DNA of 64,000 bases from Verrucomicrobiia bacterium (GCA_011525695.1 WYBX01000058.1:1-64000), one strand, 5' to 3'. Shown: positions 34,520 to 43,658, numbered from the stretch's first letter. The notes: generated by a model from the sequence alone, not told the origin. Translations and numbers: made by a program.

Positions 34520-36751
34520 ATGCCGAACCCCTTTTACCGTCGGCGTTCGTACCTGCCCTTCCTGATAGAGCTCCTGGCGAGCCTCATGGCGCACCTCCTG
34601 TACCGGGTGCGCAGCCGCGGCGCGGAGCATTTTCCCTCGACGGGCGGGCTGCTCCTCATCGCGAACCACATCTCTTACGTCGACGTGGTCGTGTTGCAGC
34701 TGGCCTGTCCGCGGCCGATTCGATTCGTCGGTTACAAGGGTCTGCGCCGGAATCCATTCTTCAACTGGTGTTTCGAGCTCAGCGGCTGCATCGGCGTGTC
34801 GGACGAACTCCCGATGGAAGGCATGCGGGCGGCGATGCGGGCGCTGAACCGCGGTGAAGTCGTGCTGGTGTTCCCGGAGGGGCACATCTCGCGGACCGGC
34901 CAGCTGATGGAAATCAAGAAGGGGTTCGAACTGCTCGCTCGCCAGACCGGCTCCCCGGTGATGGCGGCGGCGGTGGACGGGTTGTGGGGATCCATTTTCT
35001 CGTTTGCCGGGAACAAGTACCTCTGGAAATCGCCGCGGCTGATGCCGACCCACGTCTTCGTCTGCTTCGGCAAGCCGGTGCCCGCCGCGCAGGCCACCGT
35101 GGCCTGGGCCCGGCGGGAATTGCTGGATCTCGGCGCCACGTCCTTCAACGAAAGGCCGGTTCTCCGCCGCCATCTCGGCCGCGAGTGCGTGCGCACGCTC
35201 ACCAAGCATCCCGGCCGGCTGCTCGTCGTCGATCGCACCGCGGAACGGCGACCCCTGAAATGCGCCCAGATTTACGCCGTCGCGGCGGCGCTATCCCGGC
35301 GGATTCGCGCAACGTTGCCGGAGCAGCGGATCGGGATCGTCCTCCCCCCCGGCGCGGGCGCGTTCATCGCCAATCTCGCCGTCCTGGCTGCGGGCAGGAT
35401 TCCAGTGAACCTGAACTTCACCGCCGGCCGGCAGGCGACCGAGACCAGTTATCGGATTGGCGGGATTCGGACGGTGATCTCGGCCGATGCGATGCGCGCG
35501 AAGCTGCCCAATTTCCCCTGGCCGGAGCGCACGCTCGATCTGAAATCCGAGATCGAGGCGGCCGGCGGCAAGCGCGCAATCCTGCCCTGGCTGCTCGCGG
35601 CCTGGCTGCTCCCCAACCAGTGGTGCGCCGGACTGCTCGGGCTGCCGCATCGGGGGGATGACGCGGAGGCCGGCCTCCTCTTCACGAGCGGCAGCAGCGG
35701 CGAGCCGAAGGGCGTCCCATTGTCGCACCGCAACATTCTGGCCAACTGCGCGCAGATCTCATCGCTCTCGATCCTGCCCGAGTCCGCCTCGCTCCTCGGC
35801 TGCCTCCCCGTCTTTCACAGCTTCGGCTTCACGGTGACACTCTGGTACCCGATGCTCCGCGGCTGTCGCGTCGTGACGGTGCCCAGCCCGCTGGAGACGC
35901 GGAAGATCATCGAGGCCATTCGGGACGAACACGCCACGGTCATGCTCGGAGCGCCGACGTTCATCCGGCCGATCCTGAAGAAGGCCCAGCCGGCCGAGTT
36001 GCGTTCGCTGGAACTCGTGGTCACGGGCGCGGAGAAACTGCCCGATGATCTCTATCGCGCCTTCCTGGAGACGTTCCACATCGAGATTCTGCAGGGGTAT
36101 GGACTCACGGAGACCACCCCGGCCTCGAACATCAACCAGCCGCACCCACCGGTGCTGCTGTCCACCAACCAGCCCCAGATCGGGAAGCGCACCGGCAGCG
36201 TCGGCCGGATGATGCCGGGCATGTCCGCCCGTATCATGGATCCGGAGACCCGCGCGTTCCTGCCGCTGACGGAGTCCGGCGTCGTGCTGTTCCGGGGGGC
36301 CAACGTTTTTGCGGGCTACCTGGACGACCCGGCGAAGACCCGGGCGGCCTTCGAGGACGGATGGTTCGTGACGGGGGATCTCGGCCGGTTCGATGACGAC
36401 GGCTTTCTCTTCATCGAGGGCCGGCTTTCGCGGTTTTCGAAGATCGGCGGCGAGATGGTTCCGCACGGCACGATTGAACAGAAGATCCTCGAGGCCTTCG
36501 CCTGGGATCAGCTGGAGAACCCGACCCTGTTTGTCGCCGGCGTGCCCGATGCCACGCGTGGCGAGGCGCTGGTCCTGCTCACGGTGCACGAGGTTTCGGC
36601 CGACAGCCTGCGGACCCGGCTGATGGATCTGGGGCTGCCCAATCTTTGGGTGCCGAAGCTCATCCGGCGAGTGGAACGGATTCCGATGCTGGGGACGGGC
36701 AAGATCGACCTGAAACGCTGCCACGAACTCGCAGTCGAGGCGGCCCGCTGA
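34520..36751 (+). CDS. Bifunctional acyltransferase / acyl-ACP synthetase (Aas-like)
   Basis: 743 residues. The N-terminal PlsC acyltransferase domain (about 30-220) has the HX4D motif in ANHISYVDV and the substrate motif FPEGHIS. The C-terminal adenylate-forming domain (about 240-743) has FTSGSSGEPKGV and the later GYGLTETTP and TGDLGRFDDDGF. Aas enzymes reacylate lysophospholipids using ACP-activated fatty acids at the inner membrane. The MFS domain (LplT) found in some fusions is absent. Confidence 0.88.
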   Translation: MPNPFYRRRSYLPFLIELLASLMAHLLYRVRSRGAEHFPSTGGLLLIANHISYVDVVVLQLACPRPIRFVGYKGLRRNPFFNWCFELSGCIGVSDELPMEGMRAAMRALNRGEVVLVFPEGHISRTGQLMEIKKGFELLARQTGSPVMAAAVDGLWGSIFSFAGNKYLWKSPRLMPTHVFVCFGKPVPAAQATVAWARRELLDLGATSFNERPVLRRHLGRECVRTLTKHPGRLLVVDRTAERRPLKCAQIYAVAAALSRRIRATLPEQRIGIVLPPGAGAFIANLAVLAAGRIPVNLNFTAGRQATETSYRIGGIRTVISADAMRAKLPNFPWPERTLDLKSEIEAAGGKRAILPWLLAAWLLPNQWCAGLLGLPHRGDDAEAGLLFTSGSSGEPKGVPLSHRNILANCAQISSLSILPESASLLGCLPVFHSFGFTVTLWYPMLRGCRVVTVPSPLETRKIIEAIRDEHATVMLGAPTFIRPILKKAQPAELRSLELVVTGAEKLPDDLYRAFLETFHIEILQGYGLTETTPASNINQPHPPVLLSTNQPQIGKRTGSVGRMMPGMSARIMDPETRAFLPLTESGVVLFRGANVFAGYLDDPAKTRAAFEDGWFVTGDLGRFDDDGFLFIEGRLSRFSKIGGEMVPHGTIEQKILEAFAWDQLENPTLFVAGVPDATRGEALVLLTVHEVSADSLRTRLMDLGLPNLWVPKLIRRVERIPMLGTGKIDLKRCHELAVEAAR

Positions 36752-36776
36752 GCGCGCCCGTGACCGAATCCGGCCC

Positions 36777-36811
36777 TGCGATTCGACATAAAGCTGCGAC
36801 ATCGAATCGCA
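36777..36811. terminator. Hairpin between convergent genes, possible two-way terminator
   Basis: TGCGATTCGA (36777-36786) pairs perfectly with TCGAATCGCA (36802-36811) around a 15-base loop. It sits midway between convergent genes ending at 36751 and 36846. There is no T-tract, so termination would be factor-assisted. Confidence 0.4.
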
Positions 36812-36845
36812 CAGTGGAAACTTTCCGGGGAAGCTGCCTGGGCCA

Positions 36846-38645
36846 TCACGGCTGCACCAGCGGCCAGTAGCGGGGCACCAGGACCATCACGATGGCGAAC
36901 AGGACCAGCACCAGCGGCCCGCCGACGCGGACAAAGTCCATGAACCGGTACCGGCCGGGACCATACACCATGATGCAGGCGGGCTCCAGCGGCGTCAGGT
37001 AGGAACAGCTCGCCGCCACGGCAATCCCGATGGCGAAGGCGCGGGGATTCAGCCCGAGCTGGAGGGCCGTCTGGACCGCGATCGGGAGAATCACCGCGGC
37101 GGCCGCCTGGTTCGACATGGGCTGGGTGAGCGCCACCGTGAGAAAAAAGAAACCCGCCAGGAGCCAGACCGGCGGGTACTCGCTTGCCAGGATGGCGACA
37201 TGCCCGGCGAGGAACTCCGCCGCGCCGGTTTGCACCATCGCCTGGCCCAGCGCCAGCATGCAGGCGATGAGGATGATGATCCGCCAGTCGATGTCGCGGT
37301 AGGCGTCGACCGGGACGATGACGCGGGTCACAAAGACCAGAAACGCGCCCAGCAGGACCGCCACGGGCAGCGGCAGGATGTTCAAGGCCGCGAGGCCCAA
37401 TGATCCCGCAAAGATGGCGACCGCCCGCCAGGCCCGCGGTCGGTGTGCCCGTTCGTCGTTCACCGCATTGAGCACGCTGACCGTGCCGTAATCGGCCAGC
37501 CGGGTGATCGCCCCCGGCCGGCCCTGCACCAGCAGCACGTCGCCCACGCGCAGGATCGCGCGGCTGAGCTTGTCGAGCAGGTTCCGTCCGTGGCGGTTCA
37601 GCCCCAGCACCTGGAGATTGTAGCGTTCGCGAAACCCGATCCCCCGCAGGGTGCGCCCGACCAGCGACGAGCCAGGCACAATCAGCGCCTCGACCAGCGT
37701 CGCCTCCTCCGTGCGGAGATCGGGGTCGGACAAAGTCACCTCGGGGCGGATCTCGATTCCCGCCGTATCCTTGACCTTCAGGACGTCCTTGCGCGCGCCC
37801 TCGACCAGCAGCACGTCGCCGGCCCGCAGCACCATGTCGCGACGCGGCCACAGGTAGGTATCGGGTTCCCGCAGGACGCGCACCACGGACAAGTCGAGAT
37901 CCCGACCGAGGTTGGCCTCGGCCAGGGTTTTCCCAACGAGGGGAGATTCCGGCAGCACGAGCACCTCCGTGATGTAGGAGCGAACGCCAAACTGCTCCAG
38001 CAGGCTGGCGGCAGGGGCGCGTTCCGGGATGAGCCGGATCCCGATGAAGTACATGTAGGCCAGCCCGGTGATCGCAATCGGCAGCCCGACCGGCGTCAGT
38101 TCAAACATGCTCATCCGTTCGAGCCCGGAATTCACCATCAGCCCGCTGATCACGAGATTTGTGGACGTGCTGATCAGCGTGACCGAACTTGCCAGGATCG
38201 AGGCGAAGGCCACCGGCATCAGCAGCCGCGAGGGTGAGACCTTCGTCTTTGCCGCCACGGCGATTGCGACAGGGATGAAGAAGGCCGCGGCGGCCGTATT
38301 GCTGATGAACGCACTGAGCGCCGCCACGCCGAGCATGATTGCCAGCAACAGCGTGCTCATCCGGTTGCCCGCATGCCGGAGAATCGCGCGGCCGACGACT
38401 TCCACGACACCCGTCTTCACCAGGGCCGAAGTCATGATCAGCAGCCCCAGGATCATCAGGACAGTTTCACTCCCGAATCCGGCAAATGCGGCCTTCACCG
38501 GCAGCAGCCCGGTGAGCATCAGGGCCAGCAGCAGCCCGAGCGCCACCACATCACTGGACACCCAGTCGAAGGAAAACAGGATCAGCGCCACCACGATCAA
38601 CGACAGCAGCAGTGCGATCTCGAGGGTCACCTCCCTTCGTGCCAT
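36846..38645 (-). CDS. SLC13-type permease with two TrkA-C domains
   Basis: 599 residues. Membrane helices fill about 5-205 and 395-595. Two TrkA-C (RCK-C) regulatory domains lie between (about 215-295 and 305-385; LPESPLVGKTLAEANLG and VPGSSLVGRTLRGIGF). Conserved SNTAAAAFFIPVA and SNQAAAAVILPIA hold the paired sodium/substrate loops. The arrangement matches CitT/SAC1-like sulfate, citrate or dicarboxylate carriers, probably sodium-coupled. The substrate is unassigned. Confidence 0.88.
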   Translation of the reverse strand: MARREVTLEIALLLSLIVVALILFSFDWVSSDVVALGLLLALMLTGLLPVKAAFAGFGSETVLMILGLLIMTSALVKTGVVEVVGRAILRHAGNRMSTLLLAIMLGVAALSAFISNTAAAAFFIPVAIAVAAKTKVSPSRLLMPVAFASILASSVTLISTSTNLVISGLMVNSGLERMSMFELTPVGLPIAITGLAYMYFIGIRLIPERAPAASLLEQFGVRSYITEVLVLPESPLVGKTLAEANLGRDLDLSVVRVLREPDTYLWPRRDMVLRAGDVLLVEGARKDVLKVKDTAGIEIRPEVTLSDPDLRTEEATLVEALIVPGSSLVGRTLRGIGFRERYNLQVLGLNRHGRNLLDKLSRAILRVGDVLLVQGRPGAITRLADYGTVSVLNAVNDERAHRPRAWRAVAIFAGSLGLAALNILPLPVAVLLGAFLVFVTRVIVPVDAYRDIDWRIIILIACMLALGQAMVQTGAAEFLAGHVAILASEYPPVWLLAGFFFLTVALTQPMSNQAAAAVILPIAVQTALQLGLNPRAFAIGIAVAASCSYLTPLEPACIMVYGPGRYRFMDFVRVGGPLVLVLFAIVMVLVPRYWPLVQP

Positions 38646-38865
38646 GGCCGCAGGCGAGGTTCCATGGGTCGGGGGCGGGCGGATCCCGCTTTCGGCCGGC
38701 CCGTTAAGCTCCTTTCATCAGCCGCGCCGGCCCGCACGTAGTCCGCGGGCCACCGGGGCTCCGGCGACCGTCACCCCGGGGGAGACCCCATGGCCCTCCT
38801 CGCGCCGTTTGGGAACCCCGGGGCCTTCGCGGATGACTGTGGGAGCGATGGAAGAGGAAAATGAC

Positions 38866-39102
38866 ATGACATCCTGGATCCTCTCCGCATTGGCGGGCCT
38901 TCCAATTCATGAGCAATCCGAGGCGATTAGCGCGCTGATTGGCAGCATGATCAAGGCGATGCCACGCGACCGGATTCTCGAGATTCGTGCGGAAATCGCG
39001 TCGCAGCTCGACGAGGAGATTCCCGTTGTCCGCTCGACGCTCGACTTGATCGATGGGCAGCTTGCCCTGCGGGAGATCGCAGGCTCATCGATCTGGCGCT
39101 AA
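38866..39102 (+). CDS. Small hypothetical protein, paralogue of the gene at 39316
   Basis: 78 residues from ATG 38866 (ribosome site GAGG 8 bp upstream; ATG 38848 would add six residues). It is helical and soluble. The C-terminus LIDGQLALREIAG matches MIDGQLILREIAG in the facing gene at 39316, and RILEIRAEIASQL matches RILELRQRIQREL. The two are therefore paralogues from a local duplication, now convergent. No function is recognised. Confidence 0.6.
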   Translation: MTSWILSALAGLPIHEQSEAISALIGSMIKAMPRDRILEIRAEIASQLDEEIPVVRSTLDLIDGQLALREIAGSSIWR

Positions 39103-39124
39103 GGAACATTTTTGGCGGGAGGAG

Positions 39125-39150
39125 GGGGCGTGCGGTATCGCGCGCCCCCG
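39125..39150 (+). terminator. Strong GC hairpin after the 78-residue gene
   Basis: GGGGGCGTGCG (39125-39135) pairs with CGCGCGCCCCC (39140-39150) with a single G-T wobble and a 4-base loop, 22 bp after the stop codon. There is only a short T-run afterwards. It is a plausible terminator. Confidence 0.45.
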
Positions 39151-39178
39151 ACTGCGTTTCCCCCTTTCCACCTAAATC

Positions 39179-39247
39179 TGCATCCATCCTACCGCGGCGA
39201 AAGCCGCAACCGAAGGTTATTTATTTATTGGGACACAGAGTGCACAG
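39179..39247. repeat. Dispersed repeat, inverted copy of 42081-42141
   Basis: This stretch runs from TGCATCCATCC through GGTTATTTATT to ACACAGAGTGCACAG. It matches the reverse complement of 42081-42141 over most of its length, with small internal differences. A related direct copy starts near 41961. The copies flank the GlsB-like and glycosidase-like genes. Confidence 0.75.
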
Positions 39248-39315
39248 CCAAGGATTGGGTGTTCAAATCGTCTCAAGCGTGAACGATCCGTCGGAGAGTC
39301 AGACACCCAGAGGTA

Positions 39316-39570
39316 TCAGCGCCAGTCATGGAGTCCGGCGATTTCGCGGAGGATCAACTGCCCGTCGATCATGAGCAGGGTGGCGGTGACTTCGGGGTGG
39401 CCGGACTCCAGTTCGCGCTGAATTCGCTGGCGGAGTTCCAGGATTCTGTAGAGCGACAAACGTTTTATTGCCCGGTTGACCGCCTCGCGCGTCGCTTCCG
39501 CATGCTCCGGCGCCGTGACCACGGTCAAGGCCGCGAGGATCCGGTCCATGGTGTCATCCGGGGTATTCAT
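39316..39570 (-). CDS. Small hypothetical protein, paralogue of the gene at 38866
   Basis: 84 residues starting MNTPDDTMDRILAAL. It is helical and charged, and shares the DGQLxLREIAG ending and the RILE-(I/L)-R helix with the gene at 38866. It faces that gene across the repeat at 39179 and is followed closely by the GlsB-like gene orientation on the same strand upstream. Function unknown. Confidence 0.65.
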   Translation of the reverse strand: MNTPDDTMDRILAALTVVTAPEHAEATREAVNRAIKRLSLYRILELRQRIQRELESGHPEVTATLLMIDGQLILREIAGLHDWR

Positions 39571-39594
39571 TGAAGCCTGGGGTGAAAACGTCGG

Positions 39595-39849
39595 CTATCC
39601 CCGGCGCCGGCGGAAGAGGACTCGGTAGAGCAGGAGGAGGACAATGGCACCGACCACGGAGGCGATGAAGCCAACAGGCTCGCCTTCGGCATACCAGCCC
39701 GCGGCCCGGCCGATGTACCCCGCCACGAAAGAACCGGCGATGCCGATGAGAATCGTGACGATGATGCCGCCGGGATCGTCCCCGGGCAGCAGGAATTTGG
39801 CGATGATGCCGACCAGCAAACCGATCACGAGCATGGTGATGATGTCCAT
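39595..39849 (-). CDS. GlsB/YeaQ/YmgE-family stress membrane protein
   Basis: 84 residues from ATG 39849, with an excellent ribosome site (AAGGAGG, 8 bp upstream) that fixes the start; the longer frame to 40056 has none. Three membrane helices with Gly-rich motifs (LLVGIIAKFLLPGDDPGG, GIAGSFVAGYIGR) match the family of small inner-membrane proteins often induced in stress. The basic C-terminus RVLFRRRRG follows the inside-positive rule. Confidence 0.9.
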   Translation of the reverse strand: MDIITMLVIGLLVGIIAKFLLPGDDPGGIIVTILIGIAGSFVAGYIGRAAGWYAEGEPVGFIASVVGAIVLLLLYRVLFRRRRG

Positions 39850-39978
39850 GGATGTTTCCTCCTTGAGATGTGGCGATGTGAGACTCTGCGGCAGACCGAT
39901 GCCGGCAGAGTGCGTTCCTCCGGGCGTGGCGGGCGAATCCCGCAGCGTCACTGGGTCGCGCACCCCAGGATTTCTGTC

Positions 39979-40054
39979 AGGGCGCAGCCTCGCCTGCGCC
40001 CGCCGGCACGCGTCGAACTGTTCGTCCCTGTAGGGCGCAGCCTCGCCTGCGCCC
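39979..40054. repeat. Two 23-bp palindromic repeats
   Basis: Identical copies (AGGGCGCAGCCTCGCCTG then CGCCC) lie at 39979-40001 and 40032-40054, 53 bp apart. Each forms a GGGCGCAG/CTGCGCCC hairpin, like REP elements. A degenerate third copy follows near 40110. The gap 39850-40145 holds nothing else recognisable. Confidence 0.8.
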
Positions 40055-40145
40055 ACGGGACAATTCAGATGTGCAGGCGAGTGCAGACCGGGCTCAAAAA
40101 ATTTGCCACCTGGGGCGCAGCCAGGGCTACATCTCCAACGGCGGT

Positions 40146-41870
40146 TCAGCCGTCTCCCCAGTTTCCTTTTCGATCCCCCGTGGCGCGCGTGATCTCAACC
40201 AGATGAAAGGTGTCATCCTCGTCATCGAGGTTTACGAGCATGACGTCGGCGCCCCGCGGGCCGCGGTTTTCGAAGGCGGCATCGCGCAGCGTCACCCGTG
40301 CCTCCTTCCACTCGTTCGATCCGGTCTTGGTGATCTCGAGCGCGACCTGCTCCGGGTTGCCGGTCGCATCATAGCGCAGCGCCCAACGGCCGCGGCCGGC
40401 GTCCAGGTACACGATCCGGACGTCGATCGGATAGCCCCCGCGTAGCGGCTCGCCGAAGAAGCCGTCCGCGATCCGGAAATACATCGCGTCACGGCCCGAC
40501 GCATGATCGAACCGGCGGGCGAACCGGCCATAGGGCTGCTCCTGCGGACCCACGCGCCACAGCCCCTGGCTGGTTGCCTGAGCGTCCACCTGGTGCAGAT
40601 ACAGTTCGAAGTTGCCGGCAAAAATCTCGACGCCGATGTCGTCCATCCCCTTCCAGTTCGTGCGGCGGGCGAAGCCCTGCGGTGACTGGGCGGCGCCGAA
40701 GCGCGCCATGGCCGCGAGAATCGCGTCGTAACGGTCGCGGTTGTCGCCGCCGCCGACTGCGCCGAATTGCGACTCGGGAAAGCGCACCGTGTCGGCATAA
40801 TCGAGCCCGTCCCGCAGCGCGCACCAGGCCCCATGACTGTCACGCGGATCCTTGTAGCCGGCATAGGCGGAATAGAACGCGAAGGCCGGATAATACTTCT
40901 CCTGCCTCAGATCGGACTCCATCTGGTTGTGCATGTCCTGGCCGTTGTGCAGGCCCCAGAGCTGGGTCCAGTACATGTTCCACATCGGCGCCTCCTTGAA
41001 CCAGCCGTGCGTGGTCATATCCATCTCCGAGCGCGCGCGGATCGCACGGCCGTTGCGGAAGGACCGGATCACGGCGGGCAGCGTCACCTGGTACCCGTCG
41101 GGCCGAGCCTCGCCCGCATTCTGGTAGCGGTCGCCGATCCGGTTGGTCTTCACCCACAGTCCGGGGAACTCCTCCAGCGCCCAGGCGTGGAGTTCCGGAT
41201 CGAAGATGGTGTTGAAGAGGCAGTGGATCGCTGGCGAGGCGCGCGCGAACGCGCGGTAGTAGTGTTGAAACATTTCCTGCTGATAGGCGAACCAGGGTTC
41301 CGGCTCGATCCGCGTCGCGCCCGATCCGAACGAGCCCTCCAGACCGCCGCCGCGTTCGGCGGCCGCCACCTTGTAAGGATGGGGATCGCCGGAGGCGCCC
41401 ACGGGACATTGCACCGCGATGAGCTTGCTGCGGGACGCGGCGGGCAGCCCGCGATCCAGGTGATCCGCCAGCCGGTCGATCATTCGCTTGAAATAGTGCC
41501 GGAATTCCGGCGCCAGGTAGTACGGATAGCGCGAACCGGCGCGGTAATCCGTATCCACCGCCGGCACGCCACGATCGTAAATCCAGTCGGGCGATTTCAG
41601 CCCGGTGTAGACCATCGCCATCACATACAGGTCACGGTTCGCCACGTCGGCGATGGCCGTGTCCAGCGCCGTCCAGTCGAATGCGCCGTCGCGCGGTTCG
41701 ATCTCACGCCAGTCGACGGTGACGACATGGCCCTTGTACCAGGGACGGCCCTCGCGGCTGAGCGGCTGCCCCCAGATGCTCCAGATGCCCGGATAGTCGG
41801 GCTTGTCGGCCCATCCCAGCAGGGGAACCAGGGCGGCGATGACGACTCCGATCCGTTGTCGCGCGTTCAT
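40146..41870 (-). CDS. Secreted glycoside-hydrolase-like protein
   Basis: 574 residues from ATG 41870. A signal peptide ends near LLGWADKPDY. The N-terminal part reads as a TIM barrel: WSIWGQPLSREGRPW, VDWREIEPRDGAFDW and VMAMVYTGLKSPDW resemble the start of GH42/beta-galactosidase-like barrels. The C-terminal 150 residues look like a beta-sandwich (FELYLHQVDAQ, MYFRIADGFFG). The catalytic carboxylates could not be placed with confidence. It probably acts on plant or algal glycans in the periplasm or outside the cell. It is isolated between repeats. Confidence 0.55.
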   Translation of the reverse strand: MNARQRIGVVIAALVPLLGWADKPDYPGIWSIWGQPLSREGRPWYKGHVVTVDWREIEPRDGAFDWTALDTAIADVANRDLYVMAMVYTGLKSPDWIYDRGVPAVDTDYRAGSRYPYYLAPEFRHYFKRMIDRLADHLDRGLPAASRSKLIAVQCPVGASGDPHPYKVAAAERGGGLEGSFGSGATRIEPEPWFAYQQEMFQHYYRAFARASPAIHCLFNTIFDPELHAWALEEFPGLWVKTNRIGDRYQNAGEARPDGYQVTLPAVIRSFRNGRAIRARSEMDMTTHGWFKEAPMWNMYWTQLWGLHNGQDMHNQMESDLRQEKYYPAFAFYSAYAGYKDPRDSHGAWCALRDGLDYADTVRFPESQFGAVGGGDNRDRYDAILAAMARFGAAQSPQGFARRTNWKGMDDIGVEIFAGNFELYLHQVDAQATSQGLWRVGPQEQPYGRFARRFDHASGRDAMYFRIADGFFGEPLRGGYPIDVRIVYLDAGRGRWALRYDATGNPEQVALEITKTGSNEWKEARVTLRDAAFENRGPRGADVMLVNLDDEDDTFHLVEITRATGDRKGNWGDG

Positions 41871-41960
41871 GAGGAGCAGTTGCAGGACTTGTCCCCAGAG
41901 GCTAGGAGCCGTGTTTGACCGCCGCCAGTTCATTCCCGACTGGGCAGTTTTCAACCTAAC

Positions 41961-42141
41961 CCGGATGCATCCACAGTTTTTTATCCTTGGGTCACAGAGC
42001 GCACAGAGGCCGGACAGGAGGGCACAGAGTTGTTCCGTTGCAAAACCAGCCTGCCGTTCTCTGTGACCTCCGTGTTTCCTCTGTGCACTCTGTGTCCAAC
42101 AAATAACCTTTGGTGGCGGCTGCCGCGGTGGGATGGATGCA
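41961..42141. repeat. Cluster of CACAGAG-type dispersed repeats
   Basis: This part of the gene-free stretch 41871-42254 holds a copy beginning GGATGCATCC, with GGGTCACAGAGCGCACAGAGG. It then holds an opposite-facing copy (CTCTGTGACCTCCGTGTTTCC; 42081-42141 matches 39179-39247 inverted). The CACAGAG words make a long imperfect inverted repeat. No coding signal is seen. Confidence 0.65.
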
Positions 42142-42254
42142 GGCTAATCCCAGGCCAGGCACCAGACCATGCGGACGACCCGGAAGCTCTTCCCTCCGGA
42201 CAAGCGGATCAGGGATTGCTTCCCCCGGTCGACCGGTGCATTCGCCAAGGCAGC

Positions 42255-42498
42255 ATGGATCGCCGACTGATTTGGTTCCTGGCCCTGTTGCTGCCGGTAT
42301 TCGTCTGGTCCTTTATTAGTCCACACGATCGCCTAACCTGGTGGCTGGAAGTGGCGCCGGTGCTGGTTGGGGTGCCGCTGATCGTGTGGGTGCTGGGACA
42401 CGCAGAGCGACATGGCCTGGGCCCTCGGTGGGGCGATCCTCGCGCTGCTGGCGCTCTCCCATGTACATGACCGGAGCATGGCGCGGGTGAAGCGCTGA
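42255..42498 (+). pseudogene. DUF2238/YjdF-type membrane protein remnant (internal deletion)
   Basis: The first 40 codons or so read MDRRLIWFLALLLPVFVWSF and WWLEVAPVLVGVPLIVW, the start of a DUF2238 membrane protein. The frame then changes, and codons up to 42498 give DMAWALGGAILALLALSHVH and DRSMARVKR, which resembles the C-terminus of the same family. The middle, more than 100 residues in intact homologues, is missing. The product as read in frame 1 (ending 42470) has a nonsense tail. Confidence 0.7.
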
Positions 42499-42725
42499 AG
42501 GGGACTGCGGTCGGACGGTTCCAGTAAATTGGCGGATCTGCTCGGGCGGGTGGCGCCGCATCTCCGACCGGCGAATCGCATTGGAGTTTGCCGGCTGCGC
42601 CCGAGATCGTGATTAGCCGCAAAAATGCGCAAGAGTCGCAAAGGGATCCAAGCCGTGATCGGAGCGGCTCGCAGCGAGGCGTCTCCCTATTCCGGAGCCC
42701 CATTGTTCGTGACTCCCTCGGCCCC

Positions 42726-42809
42726 TCACAACCCGTACAGATTCAGCCCGCCGGACTCCTCGATAGGATCCCGGTTGATGAACCGGCCCTCGCGGGGGGT
42801 GTAATATCT
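42726..42809 (-). pseudogene. Orphan Rhs core C-terminus
   Basis: The minus strand encodes RYYTPREGRFINRDPIEESG then GLNLYGL and a stop. This is the signature RYY(x)PxxGRFxxxDPIxExGGxNLYxY that marks the end of the Rhs core before a variable toxin tip. A stop codon immediately precedes it, so it is only a fragment. The gene-free stretch 42499-42725 also contains a GCAAAAATGCGCAAGAGTCG repeat-like word. Confidence 0.8.
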
Positions 42810-42829
42810 TTAGCCAGATACTACCGTGT

Positions 42830-42985
42830 TCAGCCGGGGATCAGCGGATTCGGACGGTCGAGGAAAACGCCGCGATCCGTGTGCGCGCGCTCGATGGCAG
42901 ATGCGAATCCTGGATAACGCGCATAGTGCGCCGCGGCCTGCGCGTACTCCTCATCGGCCTCCCGGTGGAAGGTGTGTGGTTTCAC
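42830..42985 (-). pseudogene. Truncated ParE/RelE-type toxin
   Basis: The GTG at 42985 overlaps the antitoxin stop (GTGA). The 51 residues begin VKPHTFHREADEEYAQAAAH, the typical start of ParE/RelE toxins, then break into HYARYPGFASAIERA and an unrelated tail. Family members are about 90-100 residues, so the catalytic C-terminal half is missing and the toxin is probably dead. Confidence 0.65.
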
Positions 42986-43215
42986 CGACCGACAATTTTT
43001 CGAATGCGGCCAGAGACGACTTCGCCGGGGATGCCCTTTTCCTTGCCACTGCGAATTTCCTCCACACGGCGATCCACTGTCGCCCGCCAGGCTGGACTCA
43101 GCGCTGGATTGTTCACCCCATGCCGGGCCAGCATGAGACGGTCCACCAGGTCGGCCACCACGTCGTCAGGCCATTGCTGTGCTTCTTCAACAATCTGGTC
43201 CACGGTGAGGCTCAT
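42982..43215 (-). CDS. RelB-like addiction-module antitoxin
   Basis: 77 residues. The pattern VDQIVEEAQQWPDDVVADLV, then DRLMLARHG, and RVEEIRSGKEKGIPGE matches the putative addiction-module component family that precedes ParE/RelE toxins. It overlaps the truncated toxin by 4 bp. With the toxin broken it is probably a relic or an orphan antitoxin. Confidence 0.8.
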   Translation of the reverse strand: MSLTVDQIVEEAQQWPDDVVADLVDRLMLARHGVNNPALSPAWRATVDRRVEEIRSGKEKGIPGEVVSGRIRKIVGR

Positions 43216-43472
43216 GGATTGACCCTAGGCAGCGGATGGCAGTTTTCAACTCCGGCGTTTTGCAGAGGTGGCTCCCGACGTACGCCGAAGGTGCGACGGC
43301 GATCTTGGTCGGTTTCCGCCGTCACTTCGCTATGGCGTGACGAGACGACCAGAGCGCGGCAATCCGGCCGCAAAACACGACGCCAGCCCGTCAATCATCC
43401 CAAAATCCCTGCGTCGCCAAATCGGCAACTCTTACGACCAGATAAAAATCGGTAACAGTTAGTTGTCATCTC

Positions 43473-43510
43473 GGTGGTCAGGTTGCGGCCTCAGCGCCCA
43501 CCTGACCACC
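43473..43510. repeat. Perfect 11-bp-arm hairpin in a 443-bp gene-free stretch
   Basis: GGTGGTCAGGT (43473-43483) pairs exactly with ACCTGACCACC (43500-43510). It lies downstream of the lipoprotein gene on the minus strand and may be its terminator or the end of the transferred segment. The rest of 43216-43658 shows no gene; short open frames there lack start signals or family features. Confidence 0.6.
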
Positions 43511-43658
43511 CCATGTCAACTTTTCACTCCCCCTGAATGTCGGAAAGCAAGGACCGCGGTGGCAGGAGGCAGGCAAGCCATCGGGGTGTTCAGTCAGATG
43601 TAGGCGAGATCTTATCGGCTGCAGGTGCGTTCTTGGCCAGTGTCGCTTACAAGCGCAA

